Assembly (NCBI RefSeq): GCF_003938655.1
Contig: NZ_RJJT01000012.1
Location: forward strand, 62,001-126,000
Length of the DNA: 64,000 nucleotides
Direction: 5' to 3'
Source: Rhizobium pisi
GTDB lineage: Bacteria > Pseudomonadota > Alphaproteobacteria > Rhizobiales > Rhizobiaceae
This document shows, one piece after another, positions 1 to 8,898 of the stretch; the stretch's first letter is position 1, and each line of letters starts with the position of its first letter. Position numbers and translations under genes: made by a program. The notes beneath the pieces were generated by a model that was not told where the DNA came from, made no database searches, and worked only from the letters and a program-made list of their open reading frames with translations.

Positions 1-2
1 AC

Positions 3-344
3 GTGACGAGATTGGCGGTGCGGGACGGCTTCCACGTTCGGTCCACCATGCCCATCGAAGGCGGCATCTATGACTACGGCACGTGGGCGGTGACGAAGGC
101 TGCTGCTTCGTCGCTCGATCTCGCCTATGTCTACATGGACTACATGTCGCAGCCCTCGACCCAGGCGAAGCTTGCCCGTAAACTCGGCTGCGCGCCGGTC
201 GTCGAGCGGTCAACGATGGATCTAACGGACGAGGAATTCGATTCCGTCTCCTCCGATATCGATCCGATAAGGCCGCATTACGAGATGCAGGCGCTGAAGA
301 CAGAATTCATCAATCAGGTCTGGACAGAGATGCAGCAGGGCTGA
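3..344 (+). CDS. ABC transporter substrate-binding protein, C-terminal part (Pot family)
   Basis: This is the last 113 codons of a gene that begins before the window; the apparent GTG at base 3 is an internal valine codon. The residues (YDYGTWAVTKAA early, then a helical end ending in VWTEMQQG) suit the C-terminal lobe of a periplasmic extracellular solute-binding protein of the spermidine/putrescine class. It is followed after 74 bases by a PotA-like ATPase and two PotB/PotC-like permeases, so it is almost certainly the binding protein of that importer. The ligand cannot be read from this fragment. Confidence 0.75.
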   Translation: MTRLAVRDGFHVRSTMPIEGGIYDYGTWAVTKAAASSLDLAYVYMDYMSQPSTQAKLARKLGCAPVVERSTMDLTDEEFDSVSSDIDPIRPHYEMQALKTEFINQVWTEMQQG

Positions 345-380
345 CCGCCGCGCTGCGTTTTGGCCGCGAGCAATCGTAAA

Positions 381-407
381 GCAGGTGGCGCTTTCAGCGT
401 GCCCTGC
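381..407 (+). promoter_or_regulatory. Intercistronic hairpin after binding-protein gene
   Basis: Arms at 381-392 and 396-407 pair in their outer five (GCAGG) and inner four (CGCT) bases around a three-base internal mismatch, with a TTC loop. It lies between the binding-protein stop and the ATPase start. Such hairpins often protect the upstream mRNA so that the binding protein is made in excess; that role is inferred. Confidence 0.35.
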
Positions 408-418
408 CGGAGGAAGAT

Positions 419-1459
419 ATGTCCGGACTGGCTATCCGCGAAATCAACAAGGCCTATGGCCCCATCAACGCCTTAAGCAACATTTCCCTCGATGTGGAGA
501 ACGGGAAATTTCTATGCCTTCTGGGGCCGTCCGGTTGCGGCAAATCCACGTTGCTGCGGATAATCGCGGGCCTCGAGGATGCCTCGCGGGGACAGATCCT
601 TCTCGACGGGCGCGACATTACCAACGAGCCTGCCCATATGCGCAATTTCGGCATGGTGTTTCAGTCGCTTGCACTTTTCCCGCATCTCTCCGTCAGTGAG
701 AACATAGCCTTCGCCCTGCGCATCCGCGGCGCGTCGAAGCACGTGCAGAAAATGGAGGTGGAAAGGCTTCTCTCACTCGTTCACCTGCCGGGCGTCGCCG
801 ACCGGTCCATCACGCAGCTTTCGGGTGGCCAGCGCCAGCGTGTAGCAATCGCCCGCGCCCTGGCACTCAAACCGAAACTGTTCCTCCTCGACGAGCCAAT
901 GTCGGCGCTGGATGCCAAGCTGCGCGAGGCGATGCAGGTCGAGCTCAAGCGCCTGCAGCAGGAGCTCGGCATCACAACCTTTCTGGTCACGCATGACCAG
1001 AAGGAGGCGATGACGACCGCCGACCTGGTGGTGCTGATGTCCGGCGGCATAATCCAGCAGGTTGCCCCGCCGCTGGAGATCTACCGCAACCCGGCCAACG
1101 CCTTCGTTGCCGATTTCATCGGTGCGGCGAACCTGATGGAGGGCCGTGTCGTCTCGCCCGGGCGCGTCGGCGTTCCCGGGGGCACAGTCGCGATTAACGA
1201 GGCGCCGACATCGGGCGCCTTCACCTTCTCCGTCCGCCCCGAAGATCTCGAGCTTCATGACGAGGCCAGCCACAGCAGCTTCTTCGGTCACATTGCCTTC
1301 ACCCGCCATCTGGGGTCCGGCATCGAGGTCAACGTTACCGTCGAGGGCATGGAAAAGGACGTGGTCGTCGCCCTCCCCTCTCGGCACGAGAGCGGCCTGA
1401 CGGTGGGTCGGCCCGTGCACGTTCATGTCAACGGCGCGACCTGCGTCGTCCTGAGGTGA
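419..1459 (+). CDS. ABC transporter ATP-binding protein, PotA-like
   Basis: A 346-residue ATPase that powers the Pot-type importer encoded around it. Walker A (GPSGCGKST, about residues 37-45), the Q-loop region (MVFQSLALFPH), the signature LSGGQRQRVAIARAL, Walker B (LFLLDEPMSALD) and the switch histidine (VTHDQKEAM) are all present. The C-terminal 110 residues carry a TOBE-like regulatory domain (FSVRPEDLEL). The length is normal for the spermidine/putrescine (CUT1-like) ATPases. The start follows GGAGGAAGAT and the downstream permease begins 3 bases after the stop. The substrate is not defined by the ATPase. Confidence 0.93.
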   Translation: MSGLAIREINKAYGPINALSNISLDVENGKFLCLLGPSGCGKSTLLRIIAGLEDASRGQILLDGRDITNEPAHMRNFGMVFQSLALFPHLSVSENIAFALRIRGASKHVQKMEVERLLSLVHLPGVADRSITQLSGGQRQRVAIARALALKPKLFLLDEPMSALDAKLREAMQVELKRLQQELGITTFLVTHDQKEAMTTADLVVLMSGGIIQQVAPPLEIYRNPANAFVADFIGAANLMEGRVVSPGRVGVPGGTVAINEAPTSGAFTFSVRPEDLELHDEASHSSFFGHIAFTRHLGSGIEVNVTVEGMEKDVVVALPSRHESGLTVGRPVHVHVNGATCVVLR

Positions 1460-1462
1460 TCG

Positions 1463-2314
1463 ATGAACGCCTCAAGCCCACGGTCCATCCCAGGATATCT
1501 CCCGATCATTGTACCAGCAACGCTTCTGGTCGTGTTCTTCGTCGTGCCTTTCGGCACGATGGTCCTGACCTCGTTCCATGAGAATTCAAGCTTTGGCGCC
1601 TCTGCATCAGCGTTCACGCTTGCGAACTACAAGCGCCTGCTCAGCCCCTTCTTCATGGGGTTGCTCGTTGCGACCTTCGGCTTGGCCTTCGGCGTTGCCG
1701 CCATCGCGATCGTGATCGCCTTTCCCTTCTCCTACCTGTTGGTCAATGCGCCGCGGGCGACGCAGATCTGCTGGCTGATCTTCCTGCTTTCCATCCTGTC
1801 GCTGTCGGAATCGATTATTGGTTTTGCGTGGTCGACACTTTTGTCACGCACTGCGGGGATCAGCAATTTTCTGGTCTTCATCGGATTCATCGATAAGCCG
1901 GCTTCCTATACACCAGGCCTTCCGGCGCTCGTGGCTGGTGTCGTCTACACCGCTTTCCCCTATGCCGTTATCGTGCTCTATCCGATCCTGTCGCGAGTCG
2001 ATCCGCATATCGAGGAAGCCGCACGAACGCTCGGCATGTCGCCACTCGGGACCTTTTTCGGCGTCGTGCTGCCCATGCAACGCAACACCATCGTCACGAC
2101 CTTTCTCATGCTGCTCGTCTTCACGCTCGGCACCTATCTAATGCCCCAGATCCTGGGCCGTCCCCAGCACTGGACCTTGTCGGTCGCCATCAGCGACCAG
2201 GCGCTTGTGCAGTCGAATATCCCCTTCGCCGCAGCGCTTGCGGTGTTCCTGGTGATCGTGACGTTTCTGATCGTGATCACCGTCGTGCAATTCGGTCGCA
2301 AGGAGCGCGCATGA
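1463..2314 (+). CDS. ABC transporter permease, PotB-like
   Basis: A 283-residue inner-membrane permease with about six hydrophobic segments. The EAA cytoplasmic loop reads EEAARTLGMSPLGTFFGVVLP near residue 190; it docks on the ATPase. This is the family of PotB/PotH (binding-protein-dependent transport, BPD_transp_1). It begins 3 bases after the ATPase and its end overlaps the next permease by 4 bases (ATGA), so the two permeases are translationally coupled and should form the heterodimeric channel. Confidence 0.92.
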   Translation: MNASSPRSIPGYLPIIVPATLLVVFFVVPFGTMVLTSFHENSSFGASASAFTLANYKRLLSPFFMGLLVATFGLAFGVAAIAIVIAFPFSYLLVNAPRATQICWLIFLLSILSLSESIIGFAWSTLLSRTAGISNFLVFIGFIDKPASYTPGLPALVAGVVYTAFPYAVIVLYPILSRVDPHIEEAARTLGMSPLGTFFGVVLPMQRNTIVTTFLMLLVFTLGTYLMPQILGRPQHWTLSVAISDQALVQSNIPFAAALAVFLVIVTFLIVITVVQFGRKERA

Positions 2315-3108
2315 TAAGCCAGGTCTCCCTTCGCCGCATTGCCTTCAGCCTGCTCGGCATCATAATGGCAGCGCCACTGCTCGTCGTGTTTGGCGTCTCC
2401 GTCAACGAGAAGAAGTCGCTCACCTTTCCGCCGCAGGGGTTCAATCTGGGCTGGTATGGAGATCTCTTCCATTCGGCCGACTGGTCAGGCGCCGTACTTA
2501 ACAGCGCGATCATCGCGCTATTCTCCGCAGCCTTCGCGGTCGCGATCGCCTTTCCGATCGCCTGGTTCCACTGGCGCTACCGGCTGGGCTGGGTAAAGGT
2601 CGTCACCACGATCGGCCTCGCTCCCTTTCTTCTGCCGCCGGTGATCACGGCGCTTGGCTTCCTGTCCTTCTGGACCCAAACCGGCTTCTATGGGCAATAT
2701 TTTACCGTCATCGTCAGTCACGGCATCTTTCTCGTGTCCCTGCCGCTCGTGTCCCTGACGCTCGGTTTCAGCACCCTGGACGCAAGCCTGCCGGAAGCCG
2801 CCGCGACCATGGGTGCCGACAACCGCGTAATTCTGCGCACCATCGTCTTGCCCTTGATCCGACCCTACCTGATCTCCGGCTTCGCCTTCGCCTTTGTCGT
2901 CTCCCTGAACGAATATCTGATCGCCTACATGACGGTCGGTGCCGTTCTGGAGACATTGCCGATGCGGATCTTCAACTCGCTCCGCTACGGCTACACGCCC
3001 GTTATGGCTTCCGCCTCGATCTTCTTCGTCATCCTGACCATCGTCATTTTCTCGCTGGTCGCGCGTTTTGGAGACTTGCCGAAATTTCTGGGCGCCTATC
3101 GCAATTGA
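2311..3108 (+). CDS. ABC transporter permease, PotC-like
   Basis: A 265-residue second permease subunit with about six membrane segments and an EAA loop (PEAAATMGADNRVILRTIVLP, near residue 160). The N-terminus with one long transmembrane helix followed by a short periplasmic stretch (GWYGDLF) is typical of PotC/PotI proteins. It starts inside the stop of the preceding permease. Together with the fragment at the window edge, the ATPase and the first permease it completes a Pot-type importer for a polyamine, opine or similar cationic compound; the exact ligand is unknown. Confidence 0.92.
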   Translation: MISQVSLRRIAFSLLGIIMAAPLLVVFGVSVNEKKSLTFPPQGFNLGWYGDLFHSADWSGAVLNSAIIALFSAAFAVAIAFPIAWFHWRYRLGWVKVVTTIGLAPFLLPPVITALGFLSFWTQTGFYGQYFTVIVSHGIFLVSLPLVSLTLGFSTLDASLPEAAATMGADNRVILRTIVLPLIRPYLISGFAFAFVVSLNEYLIAYMTVGAVLETLPMRIFNSLRYGYTPVMASASIFFVILTIVIFSLVARFGDLPKFLGAYRN

Positions 3109-3161
3109 GGGTGGACGAACAGCAAACTATTGCCGGCACACACCAATTTAGACTCATTGAA

Positions 3162-4667
3162 ATGGAGACCAGAGCCGTGACCACGACATTTTCCCGCCCG
3201 CAGCACCTGAACGTGCCGGCTGATTTGCTGGACCGGCCGAAGGCCGTGTTCGTCAATGGCCGCTGGCAGGTCGGCCGGGCTGCTGCGCCGATGATATCCA
3301 TCGACCCCTCCACCGCCAAGGCCTTTTCAAGTTTCCTTCCGGCCTCTCCCGATCAAGTGGGCGAGGCGACGGAAGCGGCGGAAAGGGCCTTTGCCGACTG
3401 GAGACGGACGAGCGGCGGCGAGCGATCCCGCTTCCTGTCGGCCATTGCGGCGGGACTTAGGGACCGGAAGGCGGACTTGGTCGCCCTACAGATGCTCAAC
3501 AACGGAAAGCCCCGCTACGAGGCCGAAATCGATGTCGACGATGCTGCGGCAACATTCGACTATTATGCAGGTGTTGCCAAAGACCTCGACGCGGAGCAGG
3601 GTCGGTCGGTGGCGCTTGGCGATGACACGCTGGCGGGCGCTACCCATTTCGAACCGCTTGGGCCAGTCGGCCTGATCGTCGCCTGGAATTTCCCGATGGT
3701 GACGACCGCCTGGAAGCTGGCGCCGGCGCTTGCGGCAGGTTGCACCGCTGTTATCAAACCTTCCGAATTCACGACGCTTGCCGAATTGGTCTACGCCGAT
3801 CTCGCCGGACAGATTGGCCTTCCTGCAGGGGTGCTGAACATCATCCCTGGCGGCGGGGAGATCGGCGCGGCGCTTTGCGCCGATCGGCGCATCCGCAAGA
3901 TCTCGTTCACAGGATCGAACGCGACCGGCAGTCGGGTCATGGCCGCGGCCGCCAGCCGCATCGTTCCGGTGTCGCTGGAGCTTGGCGGAAAGTCCCCGAT
4001 CATCATTCTCGAAGATGCAGACATTGCCCAGGCGGTGGAGATTGCAGCTGCCGGCATTTTCTTCAATTGCGGACAAATGTGCTCGGCAACCTCAAGGCTG
4101 CTGGTGGCCGAAGGGATCGCCGAGGACTTCACGACAGCGCTTCTTGGCAAAGCAGACCAGCTTATAGTAGCGGGTCACGAAGATCCGGGCGCGCAAATTG
4201 GACCGCTGACGACCCCTGAACAGTTTGCCAAGGTGAAGGCCGTTCTGGAGAAGGCGCGCGCCGACGGGCTGGACTGCATCGCGGGCGGCAGCGCCGTCCC
4301 TGGCCGGCAGGGCTTCTTCATCGAACCCTCCATCTACCGCAACGTACCTACTGATCATCCGTTGTGGAGAGAAGAGATTTTCGGGCCTGTCCTCGCGATT
4401 CGTAGTTTCACCAGCACCGACGAGGCAGTCGCCCTGGCGAATGACACCGATTTCGGACTGGCCGCCACCGTCGTCGGAACCGACGGCGACGCGGCGGCTG
4501 CAGTGGCACGCAACCTCGACGCCGGCCATGTCTGGGTAAACACATCCCAGATGATCTTCCCCAACACTGCCTGGGGTGGCTTTAAAGCGAGCGGTATCGG
4601 TCGTGAACTGGGTCCCTGGGGGTTATCGGCCTATCGGGGCGTCAAACACATTACCCGCGCCGCGTGA
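3162..4667 (+). CDS. Aldehyde dehydrogenase (NAD(P)+-dependent)
   Basis: A roughly 500-residue aldehyde dehydrogenase oxidising an aldehyde to its acid. The cofactor-site stretch PVGLIVAWNFPMVTTAWKL, the catalytic glutamate in LELGGKSP, the catalytic cysteine in NCGQMCSATSR and the C-terminal WGGFKASGIGRELG are all present. It resembles betaine-aldehyde or gamma-aminobutyraldehyde dehydrogenases. The reading frame is open from a TTG at 3105; ATG 3162 is a reasonable start, and GTG 3177 is better placed behind GGAG, so the first residues are uncertain. It follows the Pot-type transporter by about 50 bases and probably acts on the imported compound. Confidence 0.9.
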   Translation: METRAVTTTFSRPQHLNVPADLLDRPKAVFVNGRWQVGRAAAPMISIDPSTAKAFSSFLPASPDQVGEATEAAERAFADWRRTSGGERSRFLSAIAAGLRDRKADLVALQMLNNGKPRYEAEIDVDDAAATFDYYAGVAKDLDAEQGRSVALGDDTLAGATHFEPLGPVGLIVAWNFPMVTTAWKLAPALAAGCTAVIKPSEFTTLAELVYADLAGQIGLPAGVLNIIPGGGEIGAALCADRRIRKISFTGSNATGSRVMAAAASRIVPVSLELGGKSPIIILEDADIAQAVEIAAAGIFFNCGQMCSATSRLLVAEGIAEDFTTALLGKADQLIVAGHEDPGAQIGPLTTPEQFAKVKAVLEKARADGLDCIAGGSAVPGRQGFFIEPSIYRNVPTDHPLWREEIFGPVLAIRSFTSTDEAVALANDTDFGLAATVVGTDGDAAAAVARNLDAGHVWVNTSQMIFPNTAWGGFKASGIGRELGPWGLSAYRGVKHITRAA

Positions 4668-4723
4668 GCGCGGTTGGGGATCAGAAAGCGCCGATCCTTT
4701 GCGCACCCTTTAGAGGAAACATC

Positions 4724-6436
4724 ATGACCGCGTCAGCAGAGATGATTATCACCAATGGCCGCGTTCTCTCCATGAACCCGGACCAACCCGAGGCAGAAGC
4801 GATTGCGATCGCCGGCGGCCGCATTCTGGCCGTGGGCAATGCCAGCGAGATCGAGGCCTATCGCACCTCAGCAACGCTAATGATCGATGCAGGTGGCACA
4901 ACGGTCACGCCCGGCATGAACGAAAGCCATATCCACTTGTTCGGAGGATCGAGCGAACTCGACCAGCTCACGCTGTTCAACGTCAAGGGATATGACGCCA
5001 TGAAGGCTTCGATATTGGCTTACGCAGCATCGAAGCCGGCCGAGCCCCTGCTTCTCGCCAACGGGTGCGACTACACTATTCTCGCCGACAACCGCGGTGT
5101 GGACCGCCACGTTCTCGACTCGATTCTGGCGGACCGGCCGCTGGCCGTCATGTCGCCGGACCATCACACCATCTGGGCGAACACGATCGCGCTGACAAAG
5201 GCAGGCATTCTGGAGGGCCGCACCCTCCCGCCGGGCAACGAGATCGTGATGGGCGAGGACGGTCTCGCGACCGGCGAACTGCGGGAGCACTACGCCTTCG
5301 ACGATGTCATCGCTCTTGGGGCAAACGGGGGCCGCGATCTTCTTGGCCTCAGTACCGGCGACGAACCGGATCCGGCACCCAGCGCTGCCGACCGCGCCTA
5401 CGACCGTGCCCTCATGAAGCGCGGCCTTCAGCATCTCGTCGCCCACGGCATCACGAGCTTCCAGAACATGGACGGCAATCGTTACCAACTGGAGCTCCTG
5501 TCGGAAATCCAGGCCGAGGGCGGGCTGATCTGCCGTGGACGTGTTCCCTTTCATTATACCGGCGGCGACATCGTTACGCAGATGGACAAGGCCGCACAGA
5601 TGCAGGGCGACTTCAATGGCGAATGGCTAAATTCCGGCACCGTCAAGATGTTCATGGACGGCGTTCTCGATTCCCACACGGCCGTCATGTACGACGATTA
5701 TGCCGACCGGCCCGGCTGGAAAGGTGAGCCGCGTTTCGACCAAGTGACTTTCGACCGTGTCTGCATGGAGGCGGACAAGCGCGGGCTGCAGATTGCCGTC
5801 CACGCCATCGGTGACGGCGCCGTCGCCAACGTGATCGACGGATACGCGGCGGCCGAAGCCAGCAACGGCCAACGCGACAGCCGCCACCGGATCGAGCACA
5901 TCGAAGTGGTGCGCGCCGACGATCTTACCCGCATGGCGAAGATGAAGATCGTCGCCTCCATGCAACCCACCGTCCCACCTGGCCAGGTGGGCCTGCCACT
6001 CGAACCGACGCTGTCGCGGATAGGCCGCGAGAACTGGGCGCGCTCGTACGCTTGGCGCGCCATTCGCGACGCCGGCATCGACCTGATCTTCTCGACCGAC
6101 TGGCCGGTTTCTCCAGTGTCGCCGATGCTGTCAATTCATTCCGCCATGACGCGTAAGCCCTGGACCGACGATCAGCCGGACAATCGGCAGACTCTTATGG
6201 AGGCGCTGGACGCCTATACTGTCCGGGGTGCCTATGCCGAATTCGCCGAATCCTGGAAGGGCCAGCTGAAGCCTGGCTTCGTCGCCGACCTTGTCGTCTG
6301 GGATCACGATCTTCAAGCCATTGAGCCCGACGAAATGGCCAATGTCGCGCCGCGCTACACGATCTGTGGGGGGCGGCTCACCTACGGGCCTGAACCAAAG
6401 ATGCAGGTCGAGACCGAACTCGGTCAGGAAGCTTGA
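4724..6436 (+). CDS. YtcJ-type metal-dependent amidohydrolase
   Basis: A 570-residue member of the amidohydrolase superfamily (Amidohydro_3, YtcJ class). The N-terminal beta domain (IITNGRVLSMNP) leads to the first metal motif ESHIHLFGG; HAIGDGA and RIEHIE supply further metal histidines, and FSTDWPVSP holds the catalytic aspartate. The ATG at 4724 follows AGAGGAAACATC and is preferred to the upstream frame opening at 4664, which overlaps the previous gene. It probably hydrolyses a C-N bond of a substrate brought in by the upstream importer; the real substrate is unknown. Confidence 0.88.
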   Translation: MTASAEMIITNGRVLSMNPDQPEAEAIAIAGGRILAVGNASEIEAYRTSATLMIDAGGTTVTPGMNESHIHLFGGSSELDQLTLFNVKGYDAMKASILAYAASKPAEPLLLANGCDYTILADNRGVDRHVLDSILADRPLAVMSPDHHTIWANTIALTKAGILEGRTLPPGNEIVMGEDGLATGELREHYAFDDVIALGANGGRDLLGLSTGDEPDPAPSAADRAYDRALMKRGLQHLVAHGITSFQNMDGNRYQLELLSEIQAEGGLICRGRVPFHYTGGDIVTQMDKAAQMQGDFNGEWLNSGTVKMFMDGVLDSHTAVMYDDYADRPGWKGEPRFDQVTFDRVCMEADKRGLQIAVHAIGDGAVANVIDGYAAAEASNGQRDSRHRIEHIEVVRADDLTRMAKMKIVASMQPTVPPGQVGLPLEPTLSRIGRENWARSYAWRAIRDAGIDLIFSTDWPVSPVSPMLSIHSAMTRKPWTDDQPDNRQTLMEALDAYTVRGAYAEFAESWKGQLKPGFVADLVVWDHDLQAIEPDEMANVAPRYTICGGRLTYGPEPKMQVETELGQEA

Positions 6437-6451
6437 CGAAGGGGAAGGCTC

Positions 6452-7165
6452 ATGATTGTATCATTGGATACAAAAATCCGGAGCGATCCTTCGATGTCTT
6501 CCTCTATTGCCTCATTTGGACAGCATAGCTCAACTGCAGAGGAAGAAGCGTATCGACATATTCAGCAGGCCCTTCGGATCGGCCGCTACAAACCGGGTGA
6601 ACGCTTGATTCCTGAGGACATCGCAGCCGAGATCGGCATGAGCCGCATGCCGGTGCGGGAGGCGTTCCGGCGCCTTGCGTCCGACGGGTTGGTGGTTCTG
6701 CGTCCCAACCGCGGCTGCATCGTCGCCGGGCTCACGGTTGATGAACTCTACGAGATTTTTGAAATGCGGTCCGTGCTGGAGGGGCTTGCCGTCAGATTGG
6801 CAATGCCGCGGATCGACGAGGACGGACTCGATGACTTAGAGCGCCTGCTTGACCGCATGGAGCGCGCTGGCCAGAGCGGAAGCAATGATTGGGTGGTCCG
6901 GCACCAGGAATTTCATGGCAGGATATGTGCGCTGAGCCAGAGGCCTAAGCTCATCCACCAGATCTCGGCGCTGCACGCGGTGATCGAACCCTATATGCGC
7001 ATCTGGTTCGACTATATCGAGAAGCCGCTTTCCGCCCGGGAAGAGCATGCCGCACTGATTGCGGCTTTGCGGTCCGGCGACGCGGGCCACGCCGAACAGG
7101 TGATGCGGGATCATATTCTCGGCACGGCACCAATGCTGGCCGAGTTCGTAACTCCAAGCCGGTGA
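6452..7165 (+). CDS. GntR-family (FadR/FCD) transcriptional regulator
   Basis: A 237-residue regulator. The N-terminal winged helix-turn-helix (about residues 30-90; IAAEIGMSRMPVREAFRRL) binds DNA, and the C-terminal all-helical FCD domain (about 100-225; DELYEIFEMRSVLEGLA, then metal/ligand histidines in VRHQEFHGRI and LRSGDAGHAEQVMRDH) senses a small carboxylate-like effector. The start at 6452 follows GAAGGGGAAGG; an in-frame ATG at 6494 is less well placed. It is the last gene of the first operon, 15 bases after the amidohydrolase, and probably controls that operon and perhaps the next one. Confidence 0.9.
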   Translation: MIVSLDTKIRSDPSMSSSIASFGQHSSTAEEEAYRHIQQALRIGRYKPGERLIPEDIAAEIGMSRMPVREAFRRLASDGLVVLRPNRGCIVAGLTVDELYEIFEMRSVLEGLAVRLAMPRIDEDGLDDLERLLDRMERAGQSGSNDWVVRHQEFHGRICALSQRPKLIHQISALHAVIEPYMRIWFDYIEKPLSAREEHAALIAALRSGDAGHAEQVMRDHILGTAPMLAEFVTPSR

Positions 7166-7258
7166 TGAACGCCGACCGGAGAGAATGCCCTAGACCGGCA
7201 TCAGATCGGGCGTGGGCGACGGGAACAGCTAGATAAGAGTTTAAAAAGGGGAACTGAC

Positions 7259-8110
7259 ATGAAAATTCATCGACTGGCCGCGGTCGCGGCTGTACTTGGT
7301 ATGCTCGGATTTGGCCAGAGTGCCCTCGCACAGGACGCTCCAAAGGCCATAACCATCGCGACCGAGGGTGCCTATGCGCCCTGGAACTTTACCAATTCCG
7401 ACGGCAAACTGGACGGGCTCGAAATCGAACTGGCCAATGATCTCTGCGCGCGCATGAAGATCACATGCACGATCATCGCGCAGAACTGGGACGGGCTTAT
7501 TCCGTCGCTCAAGGTCGGCAAGTTCGATGTGATCATGGCGGGCATGTTCATCACGCCAAAGCGGCTCGAGACCATAGACTTCACCCAACCCTACGCAGTC
7601 GACCCGGGTGGGTTCGCGGTCGCCAAGGACAGCGAGCTCGGCAAGCTCGGCGTTTCCGCGGAAAAGTTCAATCTGGACGACGAGGCCGCATCCATGGCCG
7701 CGATCGAGAAGCTGAAGCCGCTGCTGAAGGGTAAGGTGGTCGGCGTACAGTCGGCTACTATGATGCGGGAGTTCGTAAAGAAATATTTCGGCGATACCGT
7801 GGAAATCCGTGAATACAAGACGACTGAGCAACATGACCTCGACCTCGCCGCGGGGCGGATCGACGCTATTTTTGCGCAGCAGACGGCGCTCACCGCGACA
7901 CTCTCAAAACCTGAATTTGCCGATTACACCCTGGCTGGGCCCGGCTTTGTAGGCGGCATGTTCGGACTCGGAACAGGCGCTGGCCTGCGCAAGGAAGATA
8001 CAAAGCTCAAGGAGATGCTGAATACCGCGATAGACGAGGCGATCGCCGACGGCACCATCAAGCGCATCTCGGAGAAATGGGTAAAGACGGATGTGACGCC
8101 GGTCAAGTAG
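7259..8110 (+). CDS. Amino-acid ABC transporter substrate-binding protein
   Basis: A 283-residue periplasmic binding protein of family SBP_bac_3 (polar amino acids and opines). A signal peptide with cleavage after QSALA (about residue 24) precedes a typical start ITIATEGAYAPWNF, and the hallmark GKLDGLEIELANDLCARM and KFDVIMAGMFITPKR stretches follow. It heads a second + strand operon after a 93-base gap and is followed by two matching permeases. The binding site is not specific enough to name the ligand; octopine/nopaline- or lysine/arginine/ornithine-type systems are the nearest classes. Confidence 0.9.
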   Translation: MKIHRLAAVAAVLGMLGFGQSALAQDAPKAITIATEGAYAPWNFTNSDGKLDGLEIELANDLCARMKITCTIIAQNWDGLIPSLKVGKFDVIMAGMFITPKRLETIDFTQPYAVDPGGFAVAKDSELGKLGVSAEKFNLDDEAASMAAIEKLKPLLKGKVVGVQSATMMREFVKKYFGDTVEIREYKTTEQHDLDLAAGRIDAIFAQQTALTATLSKPEFADYTLAGPGFVGGMFGLGTGAGLRKEDTKLKEMLNTAIDEAIADGTIKRISEKWVKTDVTPVK

Positions 8111-8113
8111 GCG

Positions 8114-8155
8114 CGGGCGGACCTGCCCGACGAAGCGGCGCGAGCCGTTTGCGCC
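8114..8155 (+). promoter_or_regulatory. Two intercistronic hairpins after binding-protein gene
   Basis: CGGGC (8114-8118) pairs with GCCCG (8125-8129), and GGCGC (8137-8141) pairs with GCGCC (8151-8155). Both lie in the 74-base gap between the binding-protein and first permease genes and lack a T tract, so they fit mRNA stabilisers or attenuators better than full terminators. Confidence 0.4.
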
Positions 8156-8184
8156 GGGCAGCGCGCTGAAAGGCTACGACTCAC

Positions 8185-8898
8185 ATGATCAACCTTGTGC
8201 ATCTCTTGGGCTTGGAAGAGGGAGGCTGGGGAGTCGCTCTGCTTCTCGCATCCAGTGTTACGCTTGCGCTATCCGTTCTCGGCTTTCTCCTCGGCGCGGT
8301 GTTTGGTGCCGCGGCAGCTGCAGGCCGGCTCTCTTCCCGTGGCATCCCCGCTTGGCTCGCCCATGTCTACGGCACCGTATTCCGTGGTGTGCCAGACTTG
8401 CTGACGATATACCTGCTCTACTACGGCGGCAGTATTGCGCTGACGCAGATTGGCAAGTTTTTTGGCGCCGCCGGTTTCGTCGGGCTCCCGGCTTTTGCAA
8501 CGGGTGTCCTGGCGATCGGCGTCATATCGGGCGCCTATCAGGGGGAGGTTTATCGCGGCGCCTACCAGGCCGTGGACCGCGGCCAGTTCGACGCCTGCAA
8601 GGCGCTCGGCCTGTCCCGATCTCAATCGCTGCGCCTCGTCATCGTACCGCAACTGATGCGCCACGCCCTGCCGGGGCTCGGCAATGTCTGGCAGCTGGTG
8701 CTCAAGGACTCCGCGCTGATCTCCGTTATCGGCCTCGTAGAACTGATGCGCCAAGCCCAGATCGGAGCAGGTTCGACGCGAGAACCTTTCATCTTCTATG
8801 TTGCCGCCGCCGCGCTCTACTTCGTTATCGCCGCCGTGACCGCTTCCGTCTTCCGCTATGGCGAGGCGAGGGCCTGGAGAGGCATGGTCCACGCATGA
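8185..8898 (+). CDS. Amino-acid ABC transporter permease (HisQ-like)
   Basis: A 237-residue inner-membrane permease of the His/Glu/Gln/Arg/opine family. It has about five membrane segments and the conserved GTVFRGVPDLLTIYLLYYGG near residue 65, and an EAA-type loop FDACKALGLSRSQSLRLVIVP near residue 145. Its final ATGA overlaps the next permease. It pairs with the adjacent gene to form the membrane channel. Confidence 0.92.
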   Translation: MINLVHLLGLEEGGWGVALLLASSVTLALSVLGFLLGAVFGAAAAAGRLSSRGIPAWLAHVYGTVFRGVPDLLTIYLLYYGGSIALTQIGKFFGAAGFVGLPAFATGVLAIGVISGAYQGEVYRGAYQAVDRGQFDACKALGLSRSQSLRLVIVPQLMRHALPGLGNVWQLVLKDSALISVIGLVELMRQAQIGAGSTREPFIFYVAAAALYFVIAAVTASVFRYGEARAWRGMVHA

